From NCBI GenBank assembly GCA_050953085.1, contig JBMNLX010000009.1, positions 124,001-188,000 on the forward strand: a DNA stretch of 64,000 bases, in the 5' to 3' direction. How positions within the stretch are numbered: the stretch's first letter is position 1; the number at the start of each line of letters is the position of its first letter. The DNA comes from UBA3946 sp002385755 (GTDB lineage Bacteria > Bacillota_I > Bacilli_A > ML615J-28 > CAG-698). Position numbers and translations under genes: made by a program. Below are positions 31,297 to 39,714 of this stretch, one piece after another. The notes under the pieces are model-generated. The model saw only the letters and a program-made list of their open reading frames with translations, made no database searches and was not told where the DNA came from.

Positions 31297-33621
31297 ATGA
31301 AGAAAAAATTTCTCGCGATAATTATCGTCTTTATCGCGATTGTTTTTTGCGGGAACGCGGCGAAAGCCTACGACTTGATTGATTTGGAAAAAGCCGGCGG
31401 CGGGTATGTCACCCATAGGGGAACCGACATCCGCGTCCGGATTCCCGACGCCTACGAGATCCCGGACAGGGATTTTCGCGGCGTCTGGATCTCGACGATG
31501 ACCTCGGACATCGACCGTTTTCGCTCCGTCGAACAATACAAAGAGGAAATCAACAAGGTTTTCGCCATCATGGAACATTATAACCTTAACGCGATGATGT
31601 TTCATGTTCGGATTTACAACGACGCCTTATATGATTCGGCGTTAAACAAAAGATCGACTTACTATTCGGCCGTAAATTTTTCGGAATGGGATCCGCTCGC
31701 GTGGATTATCGAGGAATGTCATAAAAGAGGCATCGAGTTTCACGCCTGGATGAACCCGTACCGGGTAAAATCAAGCGGCGCCCCGGACGATTTGGCCGCT
31801 TACGCCGCGACCGAGCCGGCATCAAACATCGCCTCGAACCCGGAGTATTTGTTACACACGGCCGGTTCAAGCGGATCAAAAGGAATCATTCTTAACCCGG
31901 GAGAGCCCGCGGTCAGGGATTTTATCGTCGAGACATGCCTTGAGCTCGCGGAGAAGTATGACGTTGACGCCATCCATTTCGACGACTATTTCTACGCTAG
32001 CGGCGTCGACGACAGCGCCACCCGGGCCAAATACAACACGCAAGGGCTATCGGTTGAGAATTTCCGCCGCCTTCAGGTAGACCTCTTTATCGAGCAGCTT
32101 TCCGCGGCCTTGCGCGACTTTAACCTCCAAACCGGAAGGCTCGTCCAACTCGGGATTTCGCCGACTGGAATCTACCGTAACGGAAGCTATACCGATAATT
32201 ACGTCTATGACGATAACGGCAATTTAATCTCGCCTTCCGGGTCAAACACCTCGGGTTTCGCGCATTACGGCGATTATTTGTACTGCGACACGAAAAAATG
32301 GATCGACAACGAATGGATCGACTATATCCTTCCCCAAAGCTATTGGGGATTCGAGCATAAAGTCGCCGGTTATGCTGACGTGATGGATTGGTGGGACAAG
32401 GTCGTCGAATACAAAAACGTTAACCTTTACTCGGGGATGGGGGCATATATGATCGCGAGCGCCGGCGATTGGAAGAACCACCCGCTGGAGGCGCTTAATC
32501 AGTTGAAATACGGCGTCAAACTGAAAAACGTAAAAGGTCACTGTATCTACAGTTTCAAGCACCTCAGGTATGCCTACGAGGAAACCGGCGCCGCCGACTA
32601 CGCCGCAAATTTCCGTAACGTCAAAGAGGAAGCCTGGAAATACAAGGCGATTATGCCGGAGATTAGAACATATAACCGGGTGAAACTTCCGCGATTGAAA
32701 CAATTACAAATATCGGTAAGCGACGATGAAAAAGTCTTAACTTTCGAGAATAACCCGTACGCGAAGTCCTACGTGATCTACCGCAGCAAAACCCCGATTA
32801 CTTACGCTCCGGAAGAAATCTATGATATTATCGGCGCCGAAAAGTCCGCCGCGACAGTGACCTATGTTGACGACTCCCCCGGGAGCTATTATTACGGCGT
32901 GAAGGTAATGTCGAACACTAACGCGCTAAGCGAGGGGGCGGAAGTTATTGGCGTCGAGCATTTTACCGTTATCTTTAAAAACGAGAACAATTCCGTCATC
33001 GACGTCAAAACGGTCAAACCTGGGGAAAGCGTCACCCCGCCCGCGATAATCAAAGAAGGATATGATTTGGTCGGGTGGAGCGAAGATTTATCCTCCGTAA
33101 ACTCGGATTTGGTCGTTTACCCTATTTTTGCGATTAAAAGACTGACCGTCACTTTTATTGTCGATGAGGAAATATACGAGGTATTATCCGTCGATTACGG
33201 CGGGTCGGTCACGCCGCCGGATATACCGGCTAAAACGGGATACGATCAAACCCCGCCTTTCTGGAATCACGATGATTTTTCGGAGATAAAAGAAGATCTC
33301 GCAGTTCACGCCGTCTATACCGCGAACGTCTACACCGTGACATTCGTCGGTTTTGACAACGAAGTCCTTAAAACCGAAACGGTGGAACACGCTTCCGCCG
33401 CCACGCCTCCGGAAGCTCCCGAAGTCGAGGGTTACGTCTTCAAAGGCTGGGACGCATCCTTTACCGACGTAACGTCGGATCTCACGGTAACGGCGCGATA
33501 CGAAAAGCAAAACGCGTTTTTCTCGTGCGCGAACACGATTTATCTTAACGCGTACGGATTATTGGGCGCGGCGTTGTTCATATTCTTGCGTCGGGTCCGA
33601 AGAAAAAATCAGCAGTTTTAA
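31297..33621 (+). CDS. Secreted GHL10 (DUF187) glycan-acting protein with InlB repeats
   Basis: A 774-residue protein with a signal peptide (residues 1-24, ending KAYD). Residues about 45-400 form a GHL10/DUF187 glycoside-hydrolase-like barrel: FRGVWISTMTSDIDRF, MFHVRIYNDALY, EFHAWMNPYR, AIHFDDYFY and LPQSYWGFEHK. A beta domain follows. Three repeats of about 70 residues with the GYxxxGW or similar core (roughly 590-755) resemble InlB B/Listeria-Bacteroides repeats, and a hydrophobic segment with RRVRRKNQQF forms the C-terminal anchor. No LPXTG motif. Relatives such as DigH and YngK act on peptidoglycan glycan strands. The ATG at 31297 is chosen for GAGAGAGGA upstream and the signal peptide; an earlier in-frame ATG at 31210 lies in the hpf promoter. 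Confidence 0.88.
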   Translation: MKKKFLAIIIVFIAIVFCGNAAKAYDLIDLEKAGGGYVTHRGTDIRVRIPDAYEIPDRDFRGVWISTMTSDIDRFRSVEQYKEEINKVFAIMEHYNLNAMMFHVRIYNDALYDSALNKRSTYYSAVNFSEWDPLAWIIEECHKRGIEFHAWMNPYRVKSSGAPDDLAAYAATEPASNIASNPEYLLHTAGSSGSKGIILNPGEPAVRDFIVETCLELAEKYDVDAIHFDDYFYASGVDDSATRAKYNTQGLSVENFRRLQVDLFIEQLSAALRDFNLQTGRLVQLGISPTGIYRNGSYTDNYVYDDNGNLISPSGSNTSGFAHYGDYLYCDTKKWIDNEWIDYILPQSYWGFEHKVAGYADVMDWWDKVVEYKNVNLYSGMGAYMIASAGDWKNHPLEALNQLKYGVKLKNVKGHCIYSFKHLRYAYEETGAADYAANFRNVKEEAWKYKAIMPEIRTYNRVKLPRLKQLQISVSDDEKVLTFENNPYAKSYVIYRSKTPITYAPEEIYDIIGAEKSAATVTYVDDSPGSYYYGVKVMSNTNALSEGAEVIGVEHFTVIFKNENNSVIDVKTVKPGESVTPPAIIKEGYDLVGWSEDLSSVNSDLVVYPIFAIKRLTVTFIVDEEIYEVLSVDYGGSVTPPDIPAKTGYDQTPPFWNHDDFSEIKEDLAVHAVYTANVYTVTFVGFDNEVLKTETVEHASAATPPEAPEVEGYVFKGWDASFTDVTSDLTVTARYEKQNAFFSCANTIYLNAYGLLGAALFIFLRRVRRKNQQF

Positions 33622-33634
33622 CCGCTGATTTTTT
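33603..33634 (+). terminator. Terminator of the GHL10 gene
   Basis: Stem AAAAAATCAGC/GCTGATTTTTT (33603-33613 with 33624-33634), overlapping the last codons. Confidence 0.85.
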
Positions 33635-33668
33635 CATTGCGGGGTGTCATTTTCCGAAAGGAAAAAAC

Positions 33669-33697
33669 TTGTATAAAAGAGTAAAAAATGATATTAT
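33669..33697 (+). promoter_or_regulatory. Promoter of secA-prfB
   Basis: TTGTAT (33669-33674), 17-base spacer, TATTAT (33692-33697); a further TATAAT lies a few bases downstream. Confidence 0.6.
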
Positions 33698-33733
33698 ATA
33701 TATAATAACAAATGCAGAAGGGAAGATTGGCCT

Positions 33734-36236
33734 GTGTTTAAAAAATTATTTGACGCCAGTTATCGGGAATTAAAAAGAGTAGCGAAATTGGCCGAGCGCA
33801 TCGACGCTTTGGCAGAAGAATATAAGAAGTTTTCGGATGCCGATTTGAAAGGCGCAAACCGAGATTTTCCGCAAGCGCCTGGCCGCCGGGGAGACGCTTG
33901 AAGATTTGATGATCGAGGCTTTCGCGACGGTCAGGGAAGCAGCTACGCGGGTATTGGGGCTTACGCCCTTTAAAGTCCAGTTGATGGGCGCCGCCGCCAT
34001 GCACGGCGGTAATATCGCCGAGATGAAAACGGGCGAGGGTAAGACCTTGACGGCGACCCTCACCGCCTATCTTAACGCCTTGCCGGGTGACGGGGTTCAT
34101 ATCGTTACCGTCAACGAATATCTCGCCTCCCGCGACGCCCGGGAAATGGGCGAGTTGTTTAAATGGATGGGGTTAACGGTCGGGCTTAACTTGCGCGAGC
34201 TCTCGAGCGATGAAAAACGCGAGCAATATAAGTGCGACATCATGTATTCGACCAATAACGAGCTTGGCTTCGATTATCTTCGCGACCATATGGTTCTATA
34301 TAAAGAGCAAATGGTTCAAAGACCGCTGAATTTCGCGATCGTCGACGAGGTTGACTCGATTTTAATCGACGAGGCCCGGACCCCGCTTATTATTTCCGGC
34401 GGCGCGAAAAACGTAGCCGCTTTATACCGGCAGGCCGACATGTTCGCCAAGACTCTGAAGGAAGAAGATTATCAAATCGATATCAAGGTAAAGCACATCA
34501 CCTTGACGGAAAGCGGCATGGAGAAAGCGGAGCGCTTTTTCGGCGTCGAGAATTTGTATGACATAAAACACGTCAGTCTTCTCCACCATGTCAACAACGC
34601 CCTGCGCGCCAATTATATTATGCAGCGTGACATCGATTATGTCGTCCAGGACAATAAGGTCGTCATCGTCGACCCCTTCACCGGCCGCCTGATGCACGGC
34701 CGGCAATGGTCGGAAGGCTTGCACCAGGCCGTCGAAGCGAAGGAAAGAGTGGAAATCAAAAAAGAAACCCGGACGATCGCGACGATTACTTTCCAGAATT
34801 ATTTCCGGATGTATAAAAAGCTCGCCGGGATGACCGGAACGGCGAAAACCGAAGAAGAGGAATTCCGGAATATTTATAATATGTACGTGGTCGAAATCCC
34901 GACCAACAGACCGATGATTAGAATCGACGATAAGGATTTGATGTTCTTAACGTCGAAAGCCAAGTTTAAAGCCATTGTCAGTGATATCGAGGAACGCTAC
35001 CGGCGCGGGCAACCGGTTTTGGTCGGCACAATCGCGGTTGAGACGAGCGAGATGCTCTCGGAAATGCTTTCCCGCCGCGGAATACCGCACAATGTTTTAA
35101 ACGCCAAAAATCACGAGCGGGAAGCGGAAATCATCGCCCATGCCGGCGAGAAGGGCGCCGTTACAATCGCCACGAACATGGCCGGCCGCGGAACCGACAT
35201 TAAACTGGGTTCCGGAGTCAGGGAATTGGGCGGTCTCGCGGTAATCGGCACCGAGCGCCATGAAGCCCGTCGGATTGACAACCAGCTGCGGGGACGGTCC
35301 GGACGCCAGGGCGACCCCGGCTACTCTCGGTTTTATCTTTCCGCCGAGGACGATCTTTTGCGCCGGTTCGGCAGCGAGCGATTTAAGACGATGCTCGGGT
35401 TTATTGTCAACCAAAAATCCGGCGAAGAAATCCCGCTGGAATCAAAAATGTTCTCGCGGTTCGTTGAGAACGCGCAAAAGCGGATTGAAGGCAATAACTT
35501 TGACGCTCGAAAAACGGTATTGGAATACGACGAGGTATTAAGAAAGCAAAGAGAGATCATATACGGCCAACGTTCGGAAGTATTGTTTTTAGACGATATT
35601 AGCGACATTATATTGAAAATGATGACCAACACCGCCTACCGGGTTGTCGGCGCCTGTCTTTCGCCTGAAAAACGGAATTTAATCGACGCCCAGGCTTTGA
35701 TCAAGGAAATCAACGGGATATATTTCAGTCCGGGCTACGTTTCGGAGAGCGATTTTGAGGGTCTTGATTTGGAACGTGGGGTCGCGGTTTTCGTCGATAA
35801 ATGCAAGGCCTTGCTGGATGAGAAGAGGGCGAATTTCCCCGAGGAGATTTACCGCGAGTTTTTAAAGGTCATCCTGCTGAGGATAATCGACACCTATTGG
35901 ATGGAACATATCGACGCCATGAGCGAGTTACGCCAAGCGGTGCGTCTGCAGGCTTACGCACAAATCAATCCTCTGCGCGAGTATCAGGAAGTCGGTTTTC
36001 AAAAATTTGAAACGATGATAATATCAATCGAAAGCGACGTCACGAAATATATCAACCGGGCGCAGATACGCGATAACCTGGTTCGGGAAACGGTCGTCAA
36101 ACCGACGGGGACGTATTCCGGCAAGGAAGATGACACCCGCCGCCGGGCGCCGGCCAAATCTTCCAAGGTTGGACGCAACCAGCCTTGTCCGTGCGGGTCC
36201 GGCAAGAAGTATAAGTATTGCTGCGGAAGCAGGTAA
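33734..36236 (+). CDS. secA: Preprotein translocase ATPase SecA (frameshift as given)
   Basis: The motor of the Sec export pathway, needed by all the secreted proteins in this window. From GTG 33734 the frame reads FKKLFDASYRELKRVAKLAE and DADLKG, then runs into a stop. The expected continuation KAQTEIFRKRLAAGETLEDL lies one frame on, so one extra A in AAA at 33848-33850 shifts the frame. From there the gene is intact to 36236; corrected length is about 833 residues. Walker A MKTGEGKT is encoded at 34024-34047, DEVDSILIDEARTP follows, and the C-terminus holds the zinc motif CPCGSGKKYKYCCG. An annotation starting at 33906 would miss the N-terminal 57 residues. A break in this essential gene points to a sequence error or very recent change. 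Confidence 0.93.
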
Positions 36237-36260
36237 ATTTATAAAAAAGGAGGGATAGTT

Positions 36261-37361
36261 ACGGAAAATTATCAGATCAATAAACACATCGAAGATTTTA
36301 AGGAACGGCTCGCCGGGTTAAAGCAAGCCGTTAAACCTGAGGAACTGGCGGTCTCGCTTTCCGCCGACGAGAAGACGATGTCCGATCCCTCTTTTTATAA
36401 CGACATGAACAAAGCCCAGGTCGTGCTTAAACGCGTCAAAGACACCAGGGATAAAATAGAAACTTATAACCGAATTAAAGAGAATATCGAGGAATTGGAG
36501 CTTTATTTCGATTTTCACAAATCCGAAGGAGACGCGGGCGACGAGATCGCCGAGTTGATTAGAAAAATCCGGGAAGAGCTGGACGGGTTTGAAATCAAGA
36601 TATTGCTTTCCAAGGAATACGACGATTTCCCGGCGATTGTCGAGCTAAGGCCCGGGGCGGGCGGGACCGAATCGCAGGATTGGACGGAGATGCTTTTCCG
36701 GATGTACGCCCGCTACGCCGAGAGAAACAATTTCCGGTTAGAAATTACCGATTACCAGGACGGCGAGGAAGCGGGAATAAAAAGCGTCGCGTTCACCGTG
36801 ACCGGCGATAAAGCTTACGGTTATTTTAAGGGCGAGCACGGCGTGCACCGGCTGGTTCGAATCTCGCCTTTTGACAGCAACGCCCGGCGACACACATCGT
36901 TTTGTTCCTGCACGGTTATCCCGTTGATTGACAAAGACTTCAATATCGAAATCAAACCCGAAGATATCAGGATTGACACTTACCGCGCCAGCGGTCACGG
37001 CGGTCAAGGCGTAAACACAACCGATTCGGCCGTCCGAATCACGCATTTTAAAACCGGCATCGTCGTGAGTTGTCAAAACGAGCGAAGTCAGATTCAAAAC
37101 CGGGAAAAGGCCCTTAATATTCTAAAGTCCAAACTGCATCGGTTGGAAATGGAGGAGCATGAAAAAAAAGTGCGCGAGATTAGCGGCGAGCCGCTTTTAA
37201 ATCGGTTCGGCGGGCAAATCCGGTCATACGTATTCCATCCTTATTCGCTAATTAAAGATCTAAGAACGAATTACGAGACCGGGGATGTCAACGCCGTGAT
37301 GGACGGCGACCTTGAAGGGTTTATCTACGCTTATTTGCGCTCCGAATACAATGTGAGGTAA
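36261..37361 (+). CDS. prfB: Peptide chain release factor 2
   Basis: RF2 ends translation at UGA and UAA. The GGQ motif that triggers peptide release is at residues 247-249 (SGHGGQGVNTTDSAVRITH). Coding sequence is continuous from 36261: ENYQINKHIEDFKERLAGLK aligns with the normal RF2 N-terminus, and the strong AAAGGAGGG at 36246-36254 stands six bases upstream, so translation appears to start at the non-AUG codon ACG (36261-36263). With this start the protein has 366 residues, the usual length. The first ATG (36378) would remove 39 residues. The usual programmed +1 frameshift (CTT TGA C near codon 25) is absent: there is no in-frame TGA. Position behind secA is the standard Bacilli order. 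Confidence 0.93.
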   Translation, partial: TENYQINKHIEDFKERLAGLKQAVKPEELAVSLSADEKTMSDPSFYNDMNKAQVVLKRVKDTRDKIETYNRIKENIEELELYFDFHKSEGDAGDEIAELIRKIREELDGFEIKILLSKEYDDFPAIVELRPGAGGTESQDWTEMLFRMYARYAERNNFRLEITDYQDGEEAGIKSVAFTVTGDKAYGYFKGEHGVHRLVRISPFDSNARRHTSFCSCTVIPLIDKDFNIEIKPEDIRIDTYRASGHGGQGVNTTDSAVRITHFKTGIVVSCQNERSQIQNREKALNILKSKLHRLEMEEHEKKVREISGEPLLNRFGGQIRSYVFHPYSLIKDLRTNYETGDVNAVMDGDLEGFIYAYLRSEYNVR

Positions 37362-37364
37362 TCT

Positions 37365-38261
37365 ATGAACCTGACGGAAACTAACCAGCGGAAACGTTTA
37401 AGAAAAAAAATAAAGGAATGGATTTACATTACTCTGGGCGTCGCCCTGATCGCGTTTTCTTTCAGTTTTTTTATCGAGCCAAACAAATTAGTAATCGGCG
37501 GGGTCTCCGGCGTCGGCGTGATAATCAACGCAAAAATCCCCGGCTTCAATTCCGCATTCGTTATTTTTGCGCTGAACGCGATATTGCTCGTTGCCGGTTT
37601 TATTCTTTTAGGCAAGGAGTTTTTCGTTAAAACGGTTTACGGCTCCCTCGCTTATCCCGTCTTTATTTTTATTTTCGATAAGTTCTTCGCCGCCGTCAAT
37701 TTGTACCGTTTTTTGACCGAAATCGATATGATCAATATCATTATTTTTTCTTCCGTGATCATGGGCGCCGGGATTGGTATTGTCGTCAAGTACGGCGGGA
37801 CGACCGGTGGGACCGAGGTCCTGCAAAAGGTTTTGTTTAAATATTTGCATATTCCCTTTTCATATTCGCTTTATCTCCTCGACGGTATCGTGATATTTTT
37901 GGGTATTATCCTGAACGTTCAAAGCCTGAATCACGGGCTTTACGTAATCGTCTTTATGTTCTTAAGCGGGGCGATAATTGATTTGGTCGTGTTCGCGGGC
38001 TTTAACAAGCGCGCCGTCTACATCATTTCCGATAAAAACGCGGAAATCAAAAAAATTATCCTCGATGATTTCGAGCGCGGTCTTTCAAGCATTAAGGTCG
38101 TCGGCGAGTATTCCAAAACCGACCGGGAAATGCTCGTGTGCATCCTGTCGACGATCGAGTACGTTAAACTGCGGGCGATAATCGAATCCGTCGACCCGAA
38201 CGCTTTCTTCTTTGTCGTCCGCGCGAGCGAGGTGCGGGGCGAGGGCTTTAGTTATGACTGA
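37365..38261 (+). CDS. YitT family membrane protein (DUF2179)
   Basis: A 298-residue protein with five or six transmembrane segments in residues 18-205, including GVSGVGVIIN and YGGTTGGTEVLQ, and a C-terminal DUF2179 domain (about 215-295). YitT proteins are widespread in Firmicutes and of unknown transport or signalling function. It starts three bases after prfB and overlaps recX, so it sits in the secA-prfB transcript. Confidence 0.93.
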   Translation: MNLTETNQRKRLRKKIKEWIYITLGVALIAFSFSFFIEPNKLVIGGVSGVGVIINAKIPGFNSAFVIFALNAILLVAGFILLGKEFFVKTVYGSLAYPVFIFIFDKFFAAVNLYRFLTEIDMINIIIFSSVIMGAGIGIVVKYGGTTGGTEVLQKVLFKYLHIPFSYSLYLLDGIVIFLGIILNVQSLNHGLYVIVFMFLSGAIIDLVVFAGFNKRAVYIISDKNAEIKKIILDDFERGLSSIKVVGEYSKTDREMLVCILSTIEYVKLRAIIESVDPNAFFFVVRASEVRGEGFSYD

Positions 38262-39030
38262 CGATCGCGTCGTCATTGAAAAGGTCGAGGTCCATGGCAA
38301 GAAATTTCGGGTTACCACCGGCGAGGGCGAGTATTTGTTTAGCGAAGAGACTGTCATAAGGTATGGCTTGTTCAAGGGATGCTCTTTCGCCAAAAGTCGG
38401 TTTGAGGAAATAGTTGGCGAAGAAAGTTATCAAGCCTTGTTGAACAAGGCGATTAAATTCCTGGCCCATCAGGAAAGAAGCGTCAGCGAGGTCGAGGAAT
38501 ACCTGCGGAAACGGGACGCGGATGAAAGCGTCATCGCCCGCGCCATCGAAAGACTAACCGCTTACGGTTATTTGAACGACTCCCGCTACGCGGCGTTGGT
38601 CCTTGATTACGCTTTTTCGACGCGCAAAGGCCCGCGTTATCTGGAAAACCGGCTGCGTCTTAAAGGCGTCGCCCCCGAAATAATCGCGGAAGTAATGAAC
38701 CGATATGACGAGGCGCGGGAGGAGGAAATAGTCGCCGGGATTACGGATGAGTTTTTAAGGAAAAACGCGGGGATTCCGAAATTAAAACTGCAGAGAAAAT
38801 TGTATCAGAAGTTAATCCGCGACGGGTTTTCCCGAGAAATCGCGACCCGCTTTGTAAATAACGCCGATTATCCTCCCGTCGACGAGGTAAGTTTGCGCGC
38901 GGAAATCGCGAAGCTGATTGACGGCGCGGATATGCCGTCCGGCGGGGAAAAACAAAGGATCATAAAAAAAATGACCGCCAAAGGTTATTCATATCACGAT
39001 ATAATCGCCGCGATGGATGAAAATGAATAA
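38254..39030 (+). CDS. recX: Regulatory protein RecX
   Basis: A 258-residue modulator that binds RecA filaments and limits recombination. Three-helix RecX repeats are visible from about residue 65 (AIKFLAHQERSVSEVEEYLRKR, then LNDSRYAALVLDYA and GPRYLENRLRLKGV). ATG 38254 is preferred over an upstream GTG, because GAGGG lies about eight bases before it. It overlaps yitT by eight bases. recA is not in the window. Confidence 0.92.
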   Translation: MTDDRVVIEKVEVHGKKFRVTTGEGEYLFSEETVIRYGLFKGCSFAKSRFEEIVGEESYQALLNKAIKFLAHQERSVSEVEEYLRKRDADESVIARAIERLTAYGYLNDSRYAALVLDYAFSTRKGPRYLENRLRLKGVAPEIIAEVMNRYDEAREEEIVAGITDEFLRKNAGIPKLKLQRKLYQKLIRDGFSREIATRFVNNADYPPVDEVSLRAEIAKLIDGADMPSGGEKQRIIKKMTAKGYSYHDIIAAMDENE

Positions 39031-39068
39031 TTTTTACCCCGCGTCATATTATATAGTAGGGTGATGTT

Positions 39069-39200
39069 ATGAATAAAAAGAAAGGCAAAGGCGGTCCCGC
39101 CAAAGATCGAAAACTGATTCATTATAAAGAGCTGGAGCGTAACGTCGCTAACGAGATTGCGAAGGAATTTTACGATAAGCCGCCGAAGAAGGGAAAATGA
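39069..39200 (+). CDS. Small basic protein of 43 residues
   Basis: A short frame with a good ribosome binding site (AGGGTGAT at 39058-39065) and a terminator 22 bases after its stop. The protein starts MNKKKGKGGPAKDRKLIHYK and is rich in lysine, followed by an amphipathic helix. It could be a nucleic-acid- or ribosome-associated peptide, but no family was recognised. It lies 38 bases after recX. Confidence 0.6.
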   Translation: MNKKKGKGGPAKDRKLIHYKELERNVANEIAKEFYDKPPKKGK

Positions 39201-39221
39201 ACTTTCTTTTGTCCGCGGTTA

Positions 39222-39249
39222 AAAAAAGGCAAGCAAAGTTGCCTTTTTT
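39222..39249 (+). terminator. Terminator of the secA-recX region
   Basis: Stem AAAAAAGGCAA/TTGCCTTTTTT (39222-39232 with 39239-39249), loop GCAAAG. Confidence 0.92.
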
Positions 39250-39646
39250 GTTTTATGTCATGTAAACCCCGTTTACTCGAAACGTTTGCCCTTTAATTTG
39301 ACGACCCTACGCTTAAGCGTCGGCCGTAGTTAATTCATGCGTGTCCTCCCGCTTAAACTAGAATTTCTTTTGCATGTAAAACAAAATGAAACTAAACAGC
39401 GCGAATTAGCGATATCAGTTTTCCCGTATGTCAGAATGGGCAATATTTGTATATTCGCGACTATTGGGAATACCTATATGCGAAAAAAAACGTCAGGACA
39501 AAGAACGGTAATTTTTCGCTTACATATTAATAAGACAGATTAAAGTCAAATTTTGGTCGAAAAATTTGTTTTTTTAATATCCACGTTAAGCGCCGATTGA
39601 CTCCCGCGATAAACCGGCGGGGAACAGGTAATTTTTATCCGCGGCC
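39250..39646. other. Gene-free region with an orphan terminator
   Basis: No convincing gene. A 68-codon frame at 39337-39543 has an unusual residue mix and no ribosome binding site. The palindrome ACGCTTAAGCGT is at 39309-39320. A good intrinsic terminator, stem CAAATTTT/AAAATTTG (39547-39554 with 39561-39568) plus seven T residues, ends a transcript whose beginning was not identified; a small RNA or a decayed gene are both possible. Confidence 0.5.
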
Positions 39647-39676
39647 TTGGCATTTACAAACAGGCAAAAATATGAT
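39647..39676 (+). promoter_or_regulatory. Candidate promoter of second GHL10 gene
   Basis: TTGGCA (39647-39652), 18-base spacer, TATGAT (39671-39676), 38 bases before the start codon. Confidence 0.5.
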
Positions 39677-39714
39677 AAGATTTAATCTGTAATTAAGTCG
39701 ATAAGAGGAGAAAA

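Noticed and set aside
39337..39543. A 68-codon open frame starting at ATG 39337
   Set aside because: No ribosome binding site, unusual residue composition, different codon style and no recognisable domain; treated as non-coding.
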